A stretch of DNA of 64,000 bases from Armatimonas sp043757465 (GTDB lineage: Bacteria > Armatimonadota > Armatimonadia > Armatimonadales > Armatimonadaceae). Both the position numbers and the translations under genes were made by a program. Below the pieces are notes generated by a model. That model saw only the letters and a list, made by a program, of their open reading frames with translations, searched no databases and was not told the origin of the DNA. Below, one piece after another: positions 59,182-64,000 of the stretch. Within the stretch, counting starts at the first letter, position 1. Each line of letters begins with the position of its first letter. The DNA lies in assembly GCF_043757465.1 (NCBI RefSeq), contig NZ_JAYVPL010000009.1, forward strand, positions 1 through 64,000, read 5' to 3'.

Positions 59182-59829
59182 CTATAACTCCTCACGCCGC
59201 AGCCAGCCCCGGTAGTAGGGCTCCAGCCGCTGGCGTATTTTATTGCGGGCCCGATGCAACCGCGTTTTTACCGCAGGCACCGAGAGACCCAAAATGGCTG
59301 CAATCTCCTCGTAGGGCAGATCCTCCCAGAGATCCAGGATCAGCACCTCGCGGTACTCCGAAGGCAGGGCTTCGACCGCTTCTCTAATTTTCTGTCCAAA
59401 CTCAGTCTCTAGCAGAAGTTTCTCGGGAGCATTACGCCAGTCAGCGACTTCGCGGGATAGCTCACCGGACTCGCTGTCTAGCGTGTTATCGAGCGAGTAG
59501 CCCTCCCGCTCCCGCTGACGGCCCTTTTGCTTGTACCAGTTCTTGCACAGGTTGCAGGCGATCTGGTAGAGCCACGTGTAGACCTGGGCATCACGGCGGA
59601 ACTTCTCCCAGGCCCGCCAGGCATTGACAAAGGTCTCGACCGTTAGATCCTCAGCATCGTCGGGGTTTTCGTTGCCGATCATCCGTAAGATGAGGTTGTA
59701 GATACGGAGCTGATACTTCTCCTTGATCTGATCAAAGCTCAGATCCAGGTCTTCTCCTCCTACGGGATGTCCTTCTTTACTCTCCACAATGCCATCTCGG
59801 TAGACATCTGTCCCCGGCAAACGTTTCAC
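59182..59829 (-). CDS. ECF (RpoE-like) sigma factor
   Basis: The 215-residue protein has sigma region 2 (DDAEDLTVETFVNAWRAWEK, VYTWLYQIACNLCKNWYKQK) and region 4 (LPSEYREVLILDLWEDLPYE, GLSVPAVKTRLHRARNKIR). It starts at GTG 59829. It lies between tamB and bamA with 12-nt and 5-nt gaps, so it is co-transcribed with outer-membrane assembly genes and may control envelope stress. No anti-sigma gene is adjacent. Confidence 0.93.
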   Translation of the reverse strand: MKRLPGTDVYRDGIVESKEGHPVGGEDLDLSFDQIKEKYQLRIYNLILRMIGNENPDDAEDLTVETFVNAWRAWEKFRRDAQVYTWLYQIACNLCKNWYKQKGRQREREGYSLDNTLDSESGELSREVADWRNAPEKLLLETEFGQKIREAVEALPSEYREVLILDLWEDLPYEEIAAILGLSVPAVKTRLHRARNKIRQRLEPYYRGWLRREEL

Positions 59830-59841
59830 GCTTTTGTGGAA

Positions 59842-62800
59842 TCAATAGCGAAATGTCCCCCGAAGAAAGAGCTGGCTATCACGCTGCTCGTTGGTGGAAG
59901 TGCCTAACTGGAGCCTGCTGCCGCGCCAGAGCTGTCCAATTTCGTAGTTGAGGCTATAGAGCTCGGGTAGGAGCTTGCCCGAGCCGCTGCGTGTCTGGAA
60001 AGTACGCCGAACCTCGATCGTGACTTTGTCCAAGGGCTCCGGTAGGCGACGAATAAAATAGAGATTGGCAAGTCCATCCAGGCCATAATCCAGTGAGATA
60101 TCCTCCAGACCGAAAAACCTCCCAAACTGACCGGTGATGGGAGTAATGATCGCTCCAAATATCCCTCCGCTGACTAAGTTGGCTCCCTCGCGGAGGCCAT
60201 CTTGGGTGAGTTGGGAGAGCACCTGAACCGGAAATAAGAGGGAGAGGATTGCGGGCTCACTCAAAGGGGGATCGGAGCTTAGTCGGATAAAATTAGGCTG
60301 CGGCTTGCCCGCCTGTGCCGTTGTGTCGCCCTGTTGTAGGAGGCCGTTGAAGCTGGTTGTCACGGAGATTCGCCGCCCCGCAAGCTCCTCGGGGATCTGG
60401 TTGCTCAGCCGGTTGGGATCGAAGGCGGTGGGGTTGGCACGCGATGATTTCACGGTGGAGCTACTTACCATGACTTTTGCGGTTGCTGTCACATCCTGGG
60501 CGCGCAGATCGAACTGGAGACGGTCTTGTCCCGCCTCGTAGCGCTTGGCATAGGTAAGGCGTAGCTCACCCCCACGCTGCACCGTGAAGGTCGCCAGAGG
60601 GTACTTGAGATAGCCGCCTGTCGGGGTCAGAACTCCTTCGATTTTTGGTGCCGCCAGATCGCCTGAAATAGTCACCCCACCCGTAGCTTTGAACTCCAGG
60701 AGACTCGTAAACGTCAGGCGGGCATCGCTTGCGGTCTCCAGCGCAATGGCAAAGCGGGGGTTGAAGAGAAGGGCGTTGTTCTGTGCCGACTCAGGGAGCG
60801 CATTGTTGGGATACCGAAAGCTTAGGTCCGAAAGCCTGAGGTTCTGGTTGGTAGCGGTTGCAATAGTGGGAGTGAGCAAGGGACCCTGAATGGAAATCTG
60901 CCCGTCTATCTCCCCCTTGAGTGCCTCCGCCAGCCCACCGCCAATCGTGCGTGTGAGTGCCTCATTCATCAAGAGGGCACTGGCGTTGTCCGTATCAAGC
61001 TGAAACCTCGTGAAGCGGGCCTTGAGATCAAACTCCCCCCGAAGTTTGGGCGCCTCCTCTGCCTGGTCTTTGCGGACAAAAAGGCGGGTGAAGTCTTCCA
61101 GGTTCTCGATACGGATCACCGAGCCGGGTTCCAGAACCAGCGTCCCCGCAGAAGGGAGCTGTGCTACAGGGATCACGGGGAGGGGCTTTCCACGCTCGGC
61201 CTTGGCTTGTGTGGGGAGCTGTGCCAGAGAGAGCTCCGCTTTCGGGAACCGGATTTCCTTGCCGGTCAGCTCCAAGGCAAGCTCCAGGCGCTGGATCGGG
61301 TTGATGACATCCCTGCCGAGGCGCTGGCTCGGATTGGGGAAGCGTGCCGAAGCCTCTGTCAGGCTGAGCTTCCCATCGAGTTCCGGGGCATTCAGGCTCC
61401 CCTTCAGTGTCAAGTTGCCACGGATGGTTCCGGCGAGCTGGGATTTCCCGGTACGAAAGTACTGGCTGAGTGTCGCGACCGTCAGACCCGCCGCCTCATC
61501 TAGGGCGGCATGAAGGCTGATCGGGCGGCTGGCCGCGATCCTGTGGTTCTCATTGTCGTAGGGAAGCTGGCCCTCAAAAGTGAGGATCTCTTTGGCATGG
61601 GTCAGGCGGCCATCGGAGAGGGTGATGTTCCAGTCCTGCTTGTTTTTTCCGAGGAGCTCGACTTGAAAACGGAGCTGATCCACGAGCAGAGGGGGGGCAT
61701 TAAACTGTCCGGCATACCCGACCGTATCACCCAGGAGCAGGTTGTCCGCGAAGAACGATGCCGTTATTTTGGGAGTTTCGAAGGTGCCATCGGCGGCAAT
61801 GGTCACCGCGGCTTTGCCTTGGACGGGTATAGGGAGCGCATCGGGTGCCAGGGTACTCACCAGGCCAAGGGGGATGGCGTTGGCGTCTAGGGTCAGATGG
61901 TATTCCAGGGGCTCTCTCGGATCGTACGGAAACCGCAGCCAGCTCTTGGTTGTCACTGACTCGCCGGTCTCAACGTCACGCCCTGGATGTCGGAGCAGGC
62001 GCAGGAGAGTTGGTTCATCGGTTTGGGCATCGGCAAAGGTGAGCGTTGCCGCATCTAGATCTAGCCGCTCATCTGTCAGCGTGGCGCTGACGGAGAGCTT
62101 ACCTTGAACGGTCTTGGATATCCCCTCGGTTTGAATGCTCAGATCGGGGCTGGTCAGCGTGAACCGTGCGCGCCGATCCCGTGGGCCGTCCTCAGTAAGA
62201 CGAGCCGCGACATTTCCGGTGAGTGCGACTGTCGCATCAATCAGGGGCGGGATCGTGTAGAGGGACTGGATAAAGTCTCGTCCTTCTGGTGTGCCGTCCA
62301 GGTGCGCGCCCTGGAGTAATTTGACAATCTTTTGAAAGTGAGCCTGTGTCAGCGTCAAGTCACTAGAGAGCTGCTTGGTTTGCAGGTCATAGCGAAGATC
62401 GGTTGCGGTGAGGTTTGTGCCCGTGTCGCCTAGCTGGAGCGCGACACGGGGCAGGAGTATTATCCCCAGTAGCGGCTTATCTTCGTCAATTTCTGGTGCG
62501 AAGCGAATCTCGTCGAACTCCAGCTTCGTGATGGGGAGCCCTATGATTTTTATGGACTTGGCGTCAGTGAGCTTGGCTGTAAATACCGGACGTTCTCGTG
62601 TGCCCGCGAGTGTCAGCGAGGCCGATAGAGTGCCCGTGATTCCCAGTTGCTTATCTGCCAGCCCTTCGAGCGATGTCAGTGTTTCTAGATTAAGCGCGTC
62701 CGCCTGGAGTGCTCCTGAGAGCTTGCCCTCAGTGGTAAGCTGCGCCTCGCCGGTAATGGTGCCTGTTGCGGTGTTGAGGGCTAGCTTTTGAACCCGGATC

Positions 62801-64000
62801 GCCTCGGTGTTGCGTGTGAAGGTGAGCGTGCCTCCTTCCAGAGGAAAGTCCGCTATCAGGAAGCGCCCCAGAGTGACATCGCCTTCGATTTGGAGGTCGG
62901 TGGTATCGCCACTGATTGTGGCATTGGCACTGCGGATAAACCCACTAACCGGCGGTTTTGCGATCCCTGTCCAGTCGAGATCCTCTAGGAGTGTCCGATA
63001 CCCCGGTGTTATCTGGAGCCACTCTGGCGCGAAGCGCCCCGGCTCGTAACTAAGCTGAGAAAGCACGGTGCTCAGCTCTAGATTCTGCACCTTGGCGCTC
63101 AGATCGAGCTGGGCACTCGCTTTGTCTTTTGCTCCAGTGATCGTCCCCGCGAGCTCCGCGATTGCTGGGGAGCGTGATATCCGAAGCGGTTGCATCGGAT
63201 CCAGCTCCACACGAATCTCACCCATGGAGAGGAGGCGCAGGCGGGCGCGCTCGGCATGGGCGGAATCAGCGACAAAAAGGCGGTTCTCGAAGCGGTAGCG
63301 CGGCTGAAGAACGGTGACATCGCGCAGGAGCAAGACGGGCGCGGTTTCCGTGCCCGTGAGCTGCGCTGAGCCCGAGAGCGTCCCCCCGACTCCCGGCAGG
63401 CCAAATGCATCCGCGAGCTGCCCCAGATCTGCTGCGACCAGATGGCCTTCCAGAGCAACCTGCCCCCCGATTTCTCCACTTCCAGAGAGACGCAGCACTC
63501 CACTCGTTCCCGCAAGTGTGCCATCAAGGACTTGGAAACGCTTCCCCCGCAGAGCGAGCTGAGCGCTGGCCGTAGGGAACTCTAGGCCGATAGCCCGCAG
63601 GTTCTTTATCTGAGCGAGTCCGCTTGCTGTGAGTATCGCTTTTTGAATCTTGCCTCGGAAATCCACATTAAGCTGGCCCCTCGGTGGGCTTTTGAGATTA
63701 CTGAGGAGGGTAACACGACTGAGCTGGGCATCCCTTAGATAGGCCTCAAAGGTACCAGTATTTTGCTTTAGACTGTAGCTCCCCTGGCCAGTGAGCGTCC
63801 CCCCTCCTGAAAGTGTTGCGGTGAGGGTAGTGGCCTGAACCAGACCGTCGGCGTAGGTAACCCGAGCTTGGGCGGTGAGAGCGGGGAGTCCTTGCCACTG
63901 CCCTTCAATGCCCGAGAGGTGCGCTGTTACCTGTGGGTTTTTTAGAGGCCCCAGGAGAGTCGCGCCTTCGAGGCGTAGGGTTGGGCCAAGGCGTAGCTCT
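59842..64000 (-). CDS. tamB: TamB-like translocation/assembly module protein, partial at window edge
   Basis: This very large repetitive beta-rich protein has many 'sGxLtlsGxlxxPxixGxl' units (LSGSAQLTGTETAPVLLLRD, TISGDLAAPKIEGVLTPTGG). The conserved TamB/DUF490 C-terminus (FFGLEDISLDYGLDGLANLY, IEVRRTFQT, then the end QLFLRGTFRY) is present. The frame stays open to the right edge (first full codon at 63999), so the true start is outside the window; at least 1386 residues are present. TamB forms a periplasm-spanning bridge for lipid transport and OMP assembly. It is upstream of the sigma factor and bamA. Confidence 0.92.
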   Translation of the reverse strand, partial: ELRLGPTLRLEGATLLGPLKNPQVTAHLSGIEGQWQGLPALTAQARVTYADGLVQATTLTATLSGGGTLTGQGSYSLKQNTGTFEAYLRDAQLSRVTLLSNLKSPPRGQLNVDFRGKIQKAILTASGLAQIKNLRAIGLEFPTASAQLALRGKRFQVLDGTLAGTSGVLRLSGSGEIGGQVALEGHLVAADLGQLADAFGLPGVGGTLSGSAQLTGTETAPVLLLRDVTVLQPRYRFENRLFVADSAHAERARLRLLSMGEIRVELDPMQPLRISRSPAIAELAGTITGAKDKASAQLDLSAKVQNLELSTVLSQLSYEPGRFAPEWLQITPGYRTLLEDLDWTGIAKPPVSGFIRSANATISGDTTDLQIEGDVTLGRFLIADFPLEGGTLTFTRNTEAIRVQKLALNTATGTITGEAQLTTEGKLSGALQADALNLETLTSLEGLADKQLGITGTLSASLTLAGTRERPVFTAKLTDAKSIKIIGLPITKLEFDEIRFAPEIDEDKPLLGIILLPRVALQLGDTGTNLTATDLRYDLQTKQLSSDLTLTQAHFQKIVKLLQGAHLDGTPEGRDFIQSLYTIPPLIDATVALTGNVAARLTEDGPRDRRARFTLTSPDLSIQTEGISKTVQGKLSVSATLTDERLDLDAATLTFADAQTDEPTLLRLLRHPGRDVETGESVTTKSWLRFPYDPREPLEYHLTLDANAIPLGLVSTLAPDALPIPVQGKAAVTIAADGTFETPKITASFFADNLLLGDTVGYAGQFNAPPLLVDQLRFQVELLGKNKQDWNITLSDGRLTHAKEILTFEGQLPYDNENHRIAASRPISLHAALDEAAGLTVATLSQYFRTGKSQLAGTIRGNLTLKGSLNAPELDGKLSLTEASARFPNPSQRLGRDVINPIQRLELALELTGKEIRFPKAELSLAQLPTQAKAERGKPLPVIPVAQLPSAGTLVLEPGSVIRIENLEDFTRLFVRKDQAEEAPKLRGEFDLKARFTRFQLDTDNASALLMNEALTRTIGGGLAEALKGEIDGQISIQGPLLTPTIATATNQNLRLSDLSFRYPNNALPESAQNNALLFNPRFAIALETASDARLTFTSLLEFKATGGVTISGDLAAPKIEGVLTPTGGYLKYPLATFTVQRGGELRLTYAKRYEAGQDRLQFDLRAQDVTATAKVMVSSSTVKSSRANPTAFDPNRLSNQIPEELAGRRISVTTSFNGLLQQGDTTAQAGKPQPNFIRLSSDPPLSEPAILSLLFPVQVLSQLTQDGLREGANLVSGGIFGAIITPITGQFGRFFGLEDISLDYGLDGLANLYFIRRLPEPLDKVTIEVRRTFQTRSGSGKLLPELYSLNYEIGQLWRGSRLQLGTSTNEQRDSQLFLRGTFRY

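Overview
The window is about 64 kb of GC-rich bacterial chromosome with densely packed genes. Diderm envelope genes (tamB, bamA, ompH/skp, lpxD), an animal-type transketolase, PEP-CTERM and HAF-repeat proteins, extracellular sulfatases and many one-off families suggest Armatimonadota (Armatimonas-like). That placement is inferred from gene content and is not tested here. There is one tRNA (Pro, anticodon GGG) and no rRNA or CRISPR array.

Layout. 0.1-2.8 kb: aroA-cmk-plsC operon. 2.8-5.5 kb: a hypothetical protein, a serine hydrolase and a thiolase, the last two fired from one palindromic divergent promoter. 5.5-11.2 kb: an accessory region around transketolase. It holds an AAA ATPase - TOPRIM-like DUF4276 - helical protein operon that looks like an anti-phage module, the scar of a restriction-modification gene, an array of eight 21-bp-phased GGAG units, and a paralog of the helical protein. 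11.3-19.2 kb: a PQQ-type dehydrogenase with its cytochrome c, a HAF-repeat protein, a giant triple amidohydrolase-like protein and a degenerate HemC-like protein. 19.2-23.8 kb: DUF485 protein, ActP-like symporter, histidine kinase and response regulator, probably carboxylate uptake and its control. 23.9-30.6 kb: PEP-CTERM protein, PhyH dioxygenase, sulfatase, methyltransferase, apt, Nif3, DUF2071. 30.6-36.4 kb: coaD, a DivIVA-like coiled-coil protein (probable AUA start), yceD, truB, ribF, a methyltransferase and an ABC ATPase. 36.5-43.6 kb: nadE, a sialidase/SGNH esterase fusion, a metalloprotease, a broken DUF72 gene, a CBS protein and a pseudopilin-like protein. 43.7-47.2 kb: str operon (rpsL-rpsG-fusA) with a long leader. 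47.2-54.2 kb: three tandem 4-TM proteins, a second sulfatase, prepilin peptidase, PilC/GspF. 54.2-64 kb: tRNA-Pro, then an envelope operon reading leftward, tamB-ECF sigma-bamA-ompH-lipoprotein-lpxD, with tamB running off the right edge.

Two general patterns stand out. First, many first genes have a -10-like hexamer (TANNNT) ending exactly 6-7 nt before the start codon, which implies widespread leaderless mRNAs. Genes inside operons overlap by ATGA/GTGA/TTGA, and convergent genes often overlap at their stops. Second, a GC-rich palindromic repeat, usually as inverted doublets like REP/BIME elements, occurs between genes and also in frame inside the interdomain linkers of the triple amidohydrolase. 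The most unusual single object is the 21-bp array at 10361-10528.
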